The notes under the pieces: generated by a model
Databases searched by the model: none
What the model saw: the letters and a program-made list of their open reading frames with translations, nothing else
What the model was told of the DNA's origin: nothing
DNA from: an uncultured Clostridia bacterium
Lineage (GTDB): Bacteria > Bacillota > Clostridia > TANB77 > CAG-508
DNA length: 64,000 bases
Direction: 5' to 3'
NCBI GenBank assembly: GCA_934154515.1
Contig: CAKPGD010000001.1
Span: 6,449-70,448, forward strand
In this document: positions 8,912 to 18,579 of the stretch, in pieces
Layout: the number at the start of each line of letters is the position of its first letter
Position numbering within the stretch: the stretch's first letter is position 1
Program-made: the position numbers and the translations under genes

Positions 8912-8943
8912 AATTACTCCTCCTATGTGCTAAATCTATGTTA

Positions 8944-8972
8944 ATTATACTACTTTTAAAAACAATTGTCAA
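8944..8972 (-). promoter_or_regulatory. Consensus promoter of the 308-aa membrane protein gene
   Basis: The minus strand has exact consensus TTGACA (8967-8972), a 17-bp spacer and TATAAT (8944-8949), about 30 bp before the start codon. Strong constitutive transcription is expected. Confidence 0.8.
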
Positions 8973-9060
8973 AATTTTACAGAATTCGTAATTTTTAATT
9001 TTTTTATATTTTTATAATTTTATTTTTATGTTTTTTATTTTGAGTTTGATTTTTTTATTT

Positions 9061-12000
9061 TTACATTATTACTTCTATATCATATATTTTTCCATCGTCT
9101 ATTAATTTTAGTTCCTTTTGTTCTATTTCTTGCCCGTTTACTTTAAATATTTCTACACCTGTATTTTTTTCGTCTGGATTTTTTACCTTTATATTATAAA
9201 TTGTATCTTTATATTGGTAATGAATACTATACTCTTTCCATGTTTTGTCTATGCATGGTTGTATTTTTAATGTATTATTTTCTATTTTTAAACCTAATAT
9301 ATATTCTATTCCTGCTTTTAGCATCCAGCTTGCTGAACCAGTATACCATGTCCAACCGCCTCTTCCTGCTAAATTTTTGTGTCCATAAATATCTGCTGAT
9401 ATTACATATGGTTCTACCTTATATTTATTTGCTGATTCCATTGTTTTTGAGTGTTCTATTGGATTTATCATTCTAAATAGGTCTACTGCTTTATCTCCAA
9501 ACCCTAACATTGCCTCTGCAATTATTGCCCATATTGCTCCATGTGTATATTGTCCTCCATTTTCTCTAGTTCCTGGTAAATATGCTTTTATATAACCTGG
9601 CTCTAATTTGCTTTTTTCAAATGGTGGATCTAATAATTTTATTATTCCGTTTTCTCTGTCTATTAAATGGTTTTCTAAGCTTTCCATTGATATAAATTTT
9701 TTATCGTTATCTCCTGCTTTTGAAATTGTTGCCCAGCTTTGTGATATTCCATCTATTCTGCATTCTTCGTTTTGAAGACTTCCTAGTTCTTCGCCATCAT
9801 CTGTGTATGCTCTTTTATACCATCTTCCATCCCATCCTGCTGTGTTTAATGCTTTTTTTAATTTTTCTGTTGTTTGCTTATATCTAGCTATTGTTTCATT
9901 TAATTTTTGTTCTTGAGTAATAATTTCTTCTTTATTTGCTATTTCTTGTTGACTTTCTTGTTGACTTTCTTGTTGATTTTTCTGTTGATTTTCTTGTTGT
10001 TTCTCTTGTTGATTTTCTTGTCGTTTCTCTTGTTGTCTTTCTTGTTGCTCAATTATTTGCTGTTCTTTTTCTATTTTTTCTTTTTTAGCTTCCATTATTG
10101 GTATTAATTTGTTTAATACATCATAAAGGAAAAATCCTAGCCATACACTTTCACCTTTTCCTTTGTTTCCTACTGTACTCATGCTATCGTTCCAATCTCC
10201 TGAGCCCATTTTTGGAAGTCCATGTTCTCCAAAGTTCATTGATTTTTCTATTGCTCTTATGCAGTGTTCATATATACTTTCTTTTATATTACTTTCTTCA
10301 TATAAATCGTATCTTTCATCCACGCCTTCTTCTAGTATTGCTCCTTGTACATATGGTACTTGTATGTCTAATATTGTATAGTCTCCTGTCTGATTTATAT
10401 ATTCTGCTGTTAAATATACAAGCCATAATAAGTCATCTGAGAATCTTGTTCGTATTCCTTTTCTGTTTTCTTCATGCCACCAGTGTTCTACATCTCCTTC
10501 TATAAATTGATGGGCGGCATGCTTTATTATTTGTTTTTTCATGAATTCTGCATCTAAATATTTTATTCCTAATGTGTCTTGAAGTTGGTCTCTATAACCG
10601 AATGCCCCTCCTGACTGATAAAATCCGCTTCTTCCCCATAATCTACATACTATTGCTTGATATGCTAGCCATCCATTTAATAATATGTTAAATGATTCTA
10701 CTGGTGTCTTTACTTGTAGCTTTCCTAGTAAGTTACTCCAATATTTTTTTACTTTATCTAATTCATCTATGCAGTTTGATATTTTAGCAAACCTATAACT
10801 GTTATCTAAACTTGTTATTTTGTCTTCTTCCATTCCAAATATAAATGATATGTCCTTTGATTCAAATGCTTCTAGTTCGACATTTATTTGAATTGCAATA
10901 ACATTATCTATTCCTAGTGAATTTTCGTTGTTTAAACTTACTTTTCTTAATGCTTCTGGGTTGTTGAATGTTCCATTTCCTATAAAAAATTTCCTACTTC
11001 CTGTATATGATTCTATTTCTTCGCTGCATGAGACATAGGCATATTCGTTTTTATTTGATATTTCATTTTTTACAAGAATTGTGTTTGAATTTTTTACAAA
11101 TTCAAGGTTTATATATCCGTTTGAATTTATTTCGTCTTCTCCTAGCACTGGTTTTATATAATATACTAGTTTTACTTTTTTTCTGTTTTGTGATAGATTT
11201 TTTAAGTTTAGTAGATTTATTTTTACATTGTTTTCGGTTGCTACAAATATGTTTAAATTTTGTGCTATTTCCATACTTGTATGACTGTATTTTGAGTATC
11301 CAAAACCATATGTTACTAAATAATCGTTGTTGTCTGGCATTGGGTTTAAACCTAATGACCATGTTTTGCTTGTTGTTTCTTCTTTTAGATATATTACTTC
11401 TGAAGGATTATCTATTACTTGATTATTTGACCATGATGACATTCTATTTAATCTACTGTTTTTACTCCAAGTGAATCCTCCTTGTGCTTCTGTTACAAGT
11501 GTTCCAAAGTTACTGTTTGCCATAACATTACTCCATACTGTTGGAAGTCTTCTTTCTTTATTTACTCTTATCAAATATTCTTTTCCATCTTTAGAAAATC
11601 CACCATATTCATTAAAATATTTTAAGTTTTCTGCTTCTAATAATGATGATGTTTTTTCTTCTTCTAATATTATTTTTTTAGGTACCTCATAGCCTATTTC
11701 TTTTAGTGTGTCTTCATATTCTTCTTCTATATCTTTTAATTGCCTTTCTAACGGTCCTTTACTACTGTCTATTATTAGATTTGCTCTATATTCTAAAAGT
11801 TCTTTGCTTTCTAAGTCATCTATTATAAATATTCCTCCTCTTATATTTTGCATATAAGATAGATTTTGATTTAATATTCCATTTATTATGCTTTCTTTTA
11901 CATATCTTTCGTATTTGTTTTCTTCTTTGTCTAATATTACTAAATCTATATTTATGTTTTTTGACCTATAAAATTCGTATGCTTTTAGAATTTCTTCTAA

Positions 12001-15000
12001 TATATATGTTTCGTTTACTTCTTGCATTTCTAATAGTACTATTGGAAGATCTCCTGAAATTCCGTATTTCCATAAATTTTCTTGTGAATAGTCTTTTTCT
12101 GGTAATTTGTTTAAATATAGTTTCTTTAACGGATTTTGATATAATATATATCCTAGCATTTTTTGATAGTTTTCTATATCTTTATGCTTTATTTCTAAAT
12201 ATCTTGCTTCTGCTTCTACTCTAGCCTTTGATAGTTCAAAAGTTTTCTTTATTTTTTCTTCATTTGAATATTCTTTTACATTTTGTATAGCTGTTTTTCT
12301 TTCTTGTGATGCTGAAATTATTAAGCTTAGGTTTGATGTTTTTTCTGGTTCTATTTTTATAGTTCTTTTTATTGCTACTATTGGATCTGTTACTAAATTT
12401 GTACTTTTTGAAAATGGTTTTGAGTTTTCTACCATTATTGGAAGATTTATATTTCCTCTACCATAAAATTTTTCTTTATCTATTTCGTATTCTAGTTCTC
12501 CTATTGTTTCGTTATTAGTATACAATGTTACGGCCATATACATTTCTTTTTCTTCAGCTGTATGTTTTCTTCTTTTTACTACTAAAATATTTTCATCCTC
12601 TAAATATTCAAATGTTAGAAATAAATTGTTAAATGCAGGGTGCGCATAGTCTTGAATTGCTTTAGATAGTACTGGCTCTAAGCTTGTTGTTATTTCTAAT
12701 GTTTCTTCTTCTAACCCATAATTTTTTAATTCTATATTTCTTATTTCTACCGCTTCTTCTGGAGCTACCGTTACTTTTAATTTTGTTTCTACAGACCCAT
12801 CTAATCTTCTTATTTTGCTTACATCTTCGGAAAAACTTACTTCATATTTATCTGGTTTTGGCAAATAATTCATATAGTTTGATGTCCAAATTTTATTATT
12901 TCTAATATTTTTCAAATAAAATACTATTCCTTGTATTTCATCTGAAAGTGGTTTATATCTATTTATTAAAACGTCATCTAGCCTGCTAAATCCATTTCCT
13001 TTTTGATCCATTACTATTAAATACTTATCATTTGCTATTGCATTTATTATATTTCGTTTTTCATTTATTTTATTAAATACTCTTGTTGCATTGCTTTCAT
13101 AGTCCATATATTTTATTTTTTCTGGCTTTTTCTTTTCTTCTTTTGTTATTATCATGTCTTCTGGCATTTTTTCCTGTAATAGTATATCAACTGCTTCTAT
13201 TTCCGGATTTTCGTTAAATCTTTTTACTAATATATCATCATTAAACAAGTTGTTTATTGATAGTAATATTAAGGCTTGATGATGTGCCATATATGTTTTT
13301 ACTACTTCATATTTTTTGCCTTTGCTTAAATTTCTTGGTGTAAAGTCTAAAGATTCATAAAAGCCGTATTTGCCATACATTTTATATTTTTCTAGTTCTT
13401 TAAAGTTTTCTATAACTTTATTTGGTATTTCTTTTAATGCTAATGCTGATGCATAGCTTGCAACTACTATGTCATCTTCTAGTCCTCTTTTTAATCCTAA
13501 CCACGGAATTCCTATTGCTTTATATTGATAGTTATTGTTTAGGTCTTTTACATTAAATGCTGTTTCTGAAAATCCCCATGGTATTTCTAATTTTTTTGCA
13601 TATTGCATTTGATTACTTATCATAAATTTACAAGATTCATCTAATAGGCTTCCTTTATATTTTTTCATTATTATATTTGGCATTAGATATTCAAAAGCTG
13701 TTCCTGACCATGATATTAATCCTTTATATTCTCCAAGTACTGTTAGAGTTCTGTTTAAATTATACCAATGTTTTTCTGGCACATCTTTTTTTGCTATTGC
13801 TACAAAGCTTGCTCCTCTTGCTTCTGAAGCTAATAAGTCATAATATGAATCTGTTAGTTTGTTTTCTTCTATATTAAACCCTATTGAAAATATATTTTTT
13901 TCTTTATCATATAGCTTACTAAAATCTGCATTTGCTATTGATATTTCATTTATTGGTTTATTTACCCAGTTTGGAATTAGTTCTAGTAGTTTTTCATTTT
14001 TACCTATTTTTTCTATAATTTCTTTATAAAATTCTTTTAATACATATACATATTCTATAAAGTTTCCGCTATCTACTGTTGATATATACCTTGGTATTAA
14101 TGGTTCTAACGTTTTTGTATTATACCAATTGTATAAATGCCCATTCCATTTTTGTAATTTTTCTATTGTTGTAAGCATTTTGTTTAAAAGTAATAATGTG
14201 TCTTCTAAATTTTCATAGCCCAGGTCATAACTTGCAATTACCGTTAGAAGTCCTAATCCTATATTTGTAGATGATGTTCTTGAGACTATTTTTTCTGTTC
14301 TATCTTCTTGATAATTATCTGGTGGTAAAAAATTGTTTTTTTCGTTAATATTTTCTTTAAAGAATTTCCATGTTCTTCTTCCTATTTCAAGTAAGTATTC
14401 TTTATCTTCTTTAACTACTTTTTCTATTGCTTTTTCTTCTTTTTTTGTTTTACTTATATAGCACATAAATGCTGGTGTTATAAGCCAAAGTATAGCAAGT
14501 ATTAATATTAATACGTTTTTTAATGCTAAAAAATATATTATACCCAATATTCCTAGAACTACATTTGAAAACATATTTTTATAATAAGTTTTTAAATCTT
14601 GTTTGCTTAATTTTTCGCTTTCTTCTGATGTTATCCATTCTAGCAAGTGTTTATTGCTTATTTTCATTCTGTATATACTTTTTATCATAGCATTTAAAGA
14701 TGTATAGGCCTTGTCTGGTAATGTTGCTATTGCTATTACTCCTCTTATTATACTTGCTAAAAATGAATTTATTGTAGATTCAAATCTTTTTTGATATTTA
14801 TTTCCTACTTTTCTAAATACTATTTTATTTATTATATCTATTATTGTTGGCATTATTATTGATATTATTGCGATTGCCATATATATTGAAGAATATTTTA
14901 TTTTTAAACCCCTTGATATTGCGAAAATTATTATTAGTAAAACTGATGTAATAGGAAGGATTTCTCTTATTAAATTATCTAATATCTTGTACCTACATAA

Positions 15001-17421
15001 AATATTTAATGGGTTTTTCTTTTTTATTTCTTTTCTATTTATGATGTTTTCTTTAGTCCAATTATATATTTGAAAGTCTCCTCTTATCCATCTGTGTTGT
15101 CTTGTTTTATAGCTATTATAGCTTGAAGGATAACCATCCATTAATAGTATGTCTGTGGCAAGTCCACATCTCAAATAACTTCCTTCTAATAGGTCATGGC
15201 TTAGTACTGTGTTTTCTGGTATTTCATCTTTTAATACTTTTGAAAATACTTCTAAGTCATAAATTCCTTTTCCAGTAAATATTCCTTCTTCGAAATTGTC
15301 TTGGTATATATCTGATATTGCATTCGTGTATGGATCTGTTCCTCCATTTCCTGCAAATATTTTTGTAAATAGATTTTTTCTACTGCTTTCTATATTTATT
15401 CCTACTCTTGGTTGAATAAGTGCGTGCCCACTTATTACTACGTCTTCTTTTTTGCTTAACTCTGGTTTGTTTAATATATGTGCCATCGCTCCTACTAGCT
15501 CTAGCCCTGTATTTAGAACTAATTCTGTATCACTATCTAGTGTTATTATATATTTTATTTTTTGTAATTCTTTTATATTGTTTTCTTTTTTCCATGTTTC
15601 TATCGTATTTTCTCTAAATATATTTTTTTCTTTTCCTAGTAAATAGTTGTTAAATTGATTTAATAAACCTCTTTTTCTTTCCCAACCTAAATAGCATTCT
15701 TCTTGTCCATTCCAAAATCTTTTACGATATATGAAGTTAAATTTTGGTAGGATTTTTTCTTGTTCTTCTTTATTATCGTATTTTTGATTTAATTCTTCTA
15801 CTTCTTTTATTCCTTCTTCTATTACTTCTTCATCAAATTTTTCTTCTTTATTATTTCCTCCTGAACAGTCTCCTAATAGCGTAAAATATATATTTTCACT
15901 TTTATTTGCTAAATAATATACTTCTAGTTTTTTCATTAGTTCTTCTACTTTTTCTTTTGATTTTAATATAGTTGGTATTACAACACAAGTAGCATATTCT
16001 TTAGGTATTCCATTATTTTTCATATCTAATTTTACTATCATTTTAGGTTTTACTATTTTTCCTAATATATATTGAACTATTTGTACAATTATTTCTTGTA
16101 TTGGTATTAACGATAGTATAAAAAATACTACACTAAGTGTTATATTATTTATTGGTTTTGCTAATATTGCCCAGATTAGTGTATCTATAATTATTGTGCT
16201 TCCCCATATTCCATATATATAAATTTTTGATTTTGTTTGTGCTCTTATTTTTTTGCTTTCTTGCCCTGTTAATTCTTTTAAAAGTTCTTCTTTTCCATCA
16301 TCTATTAAATAATACCCAACATGCTTACGTTTTTCTTTGTTTGTATTATTTTCTGATTCTAATTTGCTTTCTTTTTGTGCTAATTCTAATATTTTATTTG
16401 CAATATATATTTCAGATATTTTTGTTTTAGTAGATATTTCTTGGATTTTATTTCTATAATACTCTTTTGATTTATAATCCATTTTTTCATATATTTGTGC
16501 TGGATCTTTTTTTAATATTTCTTCTACTCCATTAATGCTTTGAAACACTTGCAAGAAATCCATTCTAAGTAACTCTTTTATACTTAAGATTGAATTTGCC
16601 ATACTTACTTTTTTTACTGCTATGTCGAAATGTTCTTTTCTAATTACTTCTTCTGTTGTCGTTCCCATTTTGTTTACTTCTTCTTCAAGTATGTTTATAT
16701 AGCTATATGCAGACTTTCCATATTTTTTTAGTCTATATGACATATACTCTATAAAAGGGTATTTCATTTCTCCATACCCTTTTACTTTTTGTTTATAGTC
16801 TCCTAAATTTTTATATTTCAATTCTTGCTTGTTTTCTACTAGTCTTTCTATTATATTTTCTACTCTATATTTTTGCATTTGACTAAAATATATTTTTTCA
16901 CAAATATCTCTTATATTTTGTATTAATGCTATTTGAATAAATAAGCCTATATTCCATATTTCGTCCATATTTAGACTCTTTTTTCTCTGATAACTATTAA
17001 CTAATTCTCCTATTGTTTTTGAATCTATGGTGTTGTCTGTATAGGCTGTAATTTCTGTTGCTAGCACATATATTCTTGCAAATCCTTTATATACTCCATT
17101 TGATATTCCTAAAAATTTAACATATTTACTTAATGGCATTTGTTTTTCTACCATTTGAATTGTTTCTTCTATTACATAAAAGTTGTCTAACAACCATTCT
17201 CCTGCTGGATGTATTGGAATTCCTAATTTTATGTGTTCATTTAGTAATTGATACACTTCTTCTATTGCTTCAAAATTTTCTTTCAGTTGTGGTATTGGAT
17301 ATGTTTCTTTGCTACTGTTTTGCTGTAATATATGATCTGATGCAATTTTTTCTAAATAGTTCTCTAATTGACCTTTTTCTAATACTGTTCCTTTTATATT
17401 TAATTTTTTATAATTTTTCAT
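9061..17421 (-). CDS. Cyclic beta-1,2-glucan synthase-like protein (GT84-GH94), NdvB/Cgs family
   Basis: The 2786-aa product matches the giant membrane enzymes that polymerise UDP-glucose into beta-1,2-glucan, set its length and cyclise it. In order: an N-terminal helical region with the PAGEWLLDN motif; membrane helices from about residue 400; a GT84 domain with TLDSDTE (Asp629) and the QxxRW motif ending at Trp778; more membrane helices to about 1000; a glucoamylase-like domain (near STVDSGNF); and a C-terminal GH94-type phosphorylase region with GSGDWNDS (Asp2409, Asp2412). A Gln-rich tetrapeptide repeat interrupts the GH94 part at about residues 2459-2491. The start at 17421 is chosen because AAGGGGTGG lies just before it; longer frames begin inside a hairpin. 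It is the last gene of the NRPS array. The exact glucan is unproved. Confidence 0.85.
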   Translation of the reverse strand: MKNYKKLNIKGTVLEKGQLENYLEKIASDHILQQNSSKETYPIPQLKENFEAIEEVYQLLNEHIKLGIPIHPAGEWLLDNFYVIEETIQMVEKQMPLSKYVKFLGISNGVYKGFARIYVLATEITAYTDNTIDSKTIGELVNSYQRKKSLNMDEIWNIGLFIQIALIQNIRDICEKIYFSQMQKYRVENIIERLVENKQELKYKNLGDYKQKVKGYGEMKYPFIEYMSYRLKKYGKSAYSYINILEEEVNKMGTTTEEVIRKEHFDIAVKKVSMANSILSIKELLRMDFLQVFQSINGVEEILKKDPAQIYEKMDYKSKEYYRNKIQEISTKTKISEIYIANKILELAQKESKLESENNTNKEKRKHVGYYLIDDGKEELLKELTGQESKKIRAQTKSKIYIYGIWGSTIIIDTLIWAILAKPINNITLSVVFFILSLIPIQEIIVQIVQYILGKIVKPKMIVKLDMKNNGIPKEYATCVVIPTILKSKEKVEELMKKLEVYYLANKSENIYFTLLGDCSGGNNKEEKFDEEVIEEGIKEVEELNQKYDNKEEQEKILPKFNFIYRKRFWNGQEECYLGWERKRGLLNQFNNYLLGKEKNIFRENTIETWKKENNIKELQKIKYIITLDSDTELVLNTGLELVGAMAHILNKPELSKKEDVVISGHALIQPRVGINIESSRKNLFTKIFAGNGGTDPYTNAISDIYQDNFEEGIFTGKGIYDLEVFSKVLKDEIPENTVLSHDLLEGSYLRCGLATDILLMDGYPSSYNSYKTRQHRWIRGDFQIYNWTKENIINRKEIKKKNPLNILCRYKILDNLIREILPITSVLLIIIFAISRGLKIKYSSIYMAIAIISIIMPTIIDIINKIVFRKVGNKYQKRFESTINSFLASIIRGVIAIATLPDKAYTSLNAMIKSIYRMKISNKHLLEWITSEESEKLSKQDLKTYYKNMFSNVVLGILGIIYFLALKNVLILILAILWLITPAFMCYISKTKKEEKAIEKVVKEDKEYLLEIGRRTWKFFKENINEKNNFLPPDNYQEDRTEKIVSRTSSTNIGLGLLTVIASYDLGYENLEDTLLLLNKMLTTIEKLQKWNGHLYNWYNTKTLEPLIPRYISTVDSGNFIEYVYVLKEFYKEIIEKIGKNEKLLELIPNWVNKPINEISIANADFSKLYDKEKNIFSIGFNIEENKLTDSYYDLLASEARGASFVAIAKKDVPEKHWYNLNRTLTVLGEYKGLISWSGTAFEYLMPNIIMKKYKGSLLDESCKFMISNQMQYAKKLEIPWGFSETAFNVKDLNNNYQYKAIGIPWLGLKRGLEDDIVVASYASALALKEIPNKVIENFKELEKYKMYGKYGFYESLDFTPRNLSKGKKYEVVKTYMAHHQALILLSINNLFNDDILVKRFNENPEIEAVDILLQEKMPEDMIITKEEKKKPEKIKYMDYESNATRVFNKINEKRNIINAIANDKYLIVMDQKGNGFSRLDDVLINRYKPLSDEIQGIVFYLKNIRNNKIWTSNYMNYLPKPDKYEVSFSEDVSKIRRLDGSVETKLKVTVAPEEAVEIRNIELKNYGLEEETLEITTSLEPVLSKAIQDYAHPAFNNLFLTFEYLEDENILVVKRRKHTAEEKEMYMAVTLYTNNETIGELEYEIDKEKFYGRGNINLPIMVENSKPFSKSTNLVTDPIVAIKRTIKIEPEKTSNLSLIISASQERKTAIQNVKEYSNEEKIKKTFELSKARVEAEARYLEIKHKDIENYQKMLGYILYQNPLKKLYLNKLPEKDYSQENLWKYGISGDLPIVLLEMQEVNETYILEEILKAYEFYRSKNINIDLVILDKEENKYERYVKESIINGILNQNLSYMQNIRGGIFIIDDLESKELLEYRANLIIDSSKGPLERQLKDIEEEYEDTLKEIGYEVPKKIILEEEKTSSLLEAENLKYFNEYGGFSKDGKEYLIRVNKERRLPTVWSNVMANSNFGTLVTEAQGGFTWSKNSRLNRMSSWSNNQVIDNPSEVIYLKEETTSKTWSLGLNPMPDNNDYLVTYGFGYSKYSHTSMEIAQNLNIFVATENNVKINLLNLKNLSQNRKKVKLVYYIKPVLGEDEINSNGYINLEFVKNSNTILVKNEISNKNEYAYVSCSEEIESYTGSRKFFIGNGTFNNPEALRKVSLNNENSLGIDNVIAIQINVELEAFESKDISFIFGMEEDKITSLDNSYRFAKISNCIDELDKVKKYWSNLLGKLQVKTPVESFNILLNGWLAYQAIVCRLWGRSGFYQSGGAFGYRDQLQDTLGIKYLDAEFMKKQIIKHAAHQFIEGDVEHWWHEENRKGIRTRFSDDLLWLVYLTAEYINQTGDYTILDIQVPYVQGAILEEGVDERYDLYEESNIKESIYEHCIRAIEKSMNFGEHGLPKMGSGDWNDSMSTVGNKGKGESVWLGFFLYDVLNKLIPIMEAKKEKIEKEQQIIEQQERQQEKRQENQQEKQQENQQKNQQESQQESQQEIANKEEIITQEQKLNETIARYKQTTEKLKKALNTAGWDGRWYKRAYTDDGEELGSLQNEECRIDGISQSWATISKAGDNDKKFISMESLENHLIDRENGIIKLLDPPFEKSKLEPGYIKAYLPGTRENGGQYTHGAIWAIIAEAMLGFGDKAVDLFRMINPIEHSKTMESANKYKVEPYVISADIYGHKNLAGRGGWTWYTGSASWMLKAGIEYILGLKIENNTLKIQPCIDKTWKEYSIHYQYKDTIYNIKVKNPDEKNTGVEIFKVNGQEIEQKELKLIDDGKIYDIEVIM
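9951..10046 (-). repeat. Eight-copy 12-bp tandem repeat inside the GH94 domain
   Basis: Eight imperfect 12-bp units (plus-strand type GACTTTCTTGTT or GATTTTCTTGTT) lie head to tail. On the coding strand they give tetrapeptides of the QQE[KNSR] type. As each unit is a whole number of codons, copy-number change would keep the frame. Confidence 0.9.
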
Positions 17422-17427
17422 AAAAAT

Positions 17428-17482
17428 TTTTCCACCCCTTGGCATATGTTTTATACACATATTGTTTGCCAGTTGTGGAAAA
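17428..17482 (-). promoter_or_regulatory. Long leader hairpin covering the ribosome binding site of the glucan synthase gene
   Basis: Three paired blocks form one long imperfect stem: TTTTCCAC with GTGGAAAA, TGGC with GCCA, and ATATGT with ACATAT, around a 7-base loop. The right arm contains the AGGGGTGG ribosome binding site. The stem begins about 20 bases after the HD-GYP stop codon and is followed by a short T-run just before the ATG, so it could limit translation, transcription or both. Confidence 0.6.
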
Positions 17483-17501
17483 TTTATGCATTATTTTGTT
17501 T

Positions 17502-18554
17502 CTATTTATATTTTTCTTGTATATTTTTTATACTTTCGTAGCGGTTCTTTAGTATGTCTAAAAATACACTTGCTATTTGTGGATCAAATTGTGTTCCACT
17601 GCATCTTTCTATTTCATTTATAACATCTTCTAGTGGAAGTGCATTTCTATATGTTCTTTTTGATGTCATTGCATCAAAAGTATCTGCAACTGCTGCAATT
17701 CTTGCAACTAATGGTATTTCTTCACCTTTTAATTGACTTGGATATCCTCTTCCGTCAAATCTTTCGTGGTGATGTAATACTATTGGAATTATATCTTTAA
17801 ATGTTTCTGCATTTCCTAAGATATGTACTCCTATTGAAGGGTGATTTTTTATTTGTGAATATTCTTCATCATCTAGTTTTGATTCTTTTAATAGAATACT
17901 GTCCGGAATTCCTATTTTTCCTATGTCGTGGAATAATCCGCCTATTTTTAATATATGAAGAGTATTTTCGTCTAAGCCCATTTTTTCTCCAATTAATACA
18001 GAGAACTCTGATACCCTGTCTGAATGACCTCTTGTATATGGGTCTTTTGCTTCTACTGTATATCTTAATATTTGTATTGTATCTAAATATGCTTTTTCTA
18101 ATTCTTCTTTTTTGTTTCTAAGTTCTTCATTTATTTGGCTTATTATATGCATTTGGTCAACAGATTTTAATCCAGATTCTATTAATAATAGTAATTGATC
18201 AAAATTATTGCTTTTTTCACAATATCCTTGTATTTCTAGTTCTTTTAATGTTTGTAATGGTGGAGCTAAATCTTTATGCCCTGTTAGTAGCAAAATATAT
18301 AATTCTTTATTAAATTTTCTTATTTCTTCAACTACTTGGTCACCATGTATTGGGTCCATTATAAAGTCTAGTAGTAATAAATCATAATGATTCTTTTTTA
18401 ATTCTTCTATCGCTTCAAGTGGATTTGAAAAGCAGATTAAATCATATCCAGATCTTCTAAGAACTACTTTTAATGAGTCTAAGATACCTGAATCATCATC
18501 TACTGCCATTATTTTATATGCTGAAGTTATTTCTTCTTTCATATATTTTCTCAT
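17502..18554 (-). CDS. Response regulator with HD-GYP c-di-GMP phosphodiesterase domain
   Basis: The 350-aa protein joins an N-terminal receiver domain (about 13-130; VDDDSG acidic pocket, phospho-acceptor Asp63 in LLLLDFIMDP, conserved Lys in YCEKS) to a C-terminal HD-GYP domain (about 150-345). The HD-GYP part carries RGHSDRV, FHDIGKIGIPD (His209-Asp210), HHHERFDGRGYP (GYP at 270-272) and ADTFDAMTS, so all expected metal ligands and the GYP signature are present. Such proteins hydrolyse c-di-GMP under control of phosphorylation. It starts 25 bp after the histidine kinase stop with an AGGAGG ribosome binding site, so the kinase is its probable partner. The product would lower c-di-GMP when activated. 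Confidence 0.93.
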   Translation of the reverse strand: MRKYMKEEITSAYKIMAVDDDSGILDSLKVVLRRSGYDLICFSNPLEAIEELKKNHYDLLLLDFIMDPIHGDQVVEEIRKFNKELYILLLTGHKDLAPPLQTLKELEIQGYCEKSNNFDQLLLLIESGLKSVDQMHIISQINEELRNKKEELEKAYLDTIQILRYTVEAKDPYTRGHSDRVSEFSVLIGEKMGLDENTLHILKIGGLFHDIGKIGIPDSILLKESKLDDEEYSQIKNHPSIGVHILGNAETFKDIIPIVLHHHERFDGRGYPSQLKGEEIPLVARIAAVADTFDAMTSKRTYRNALPLEDVINEIERCSGTQFDPQIASVFLDILKNRYESIKNIQEKYK

Positions 18555-18579
18555 ATTATTTTCCTCCTATTGCTAGATT

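Noticed and set aside
9951..10046. Regular repeats that might be a CRISPR array
   Set aside because: The units are 12 bp, contiguous without spacers, and lie in frame inside a coding region.
17422..17460. Longer start of the glucan synthase at 17460
   Set aside because: The extra codons lie in the leader hairpin and lack their own ribosome binding site, while the ATG at 17419-17421 has a good one.
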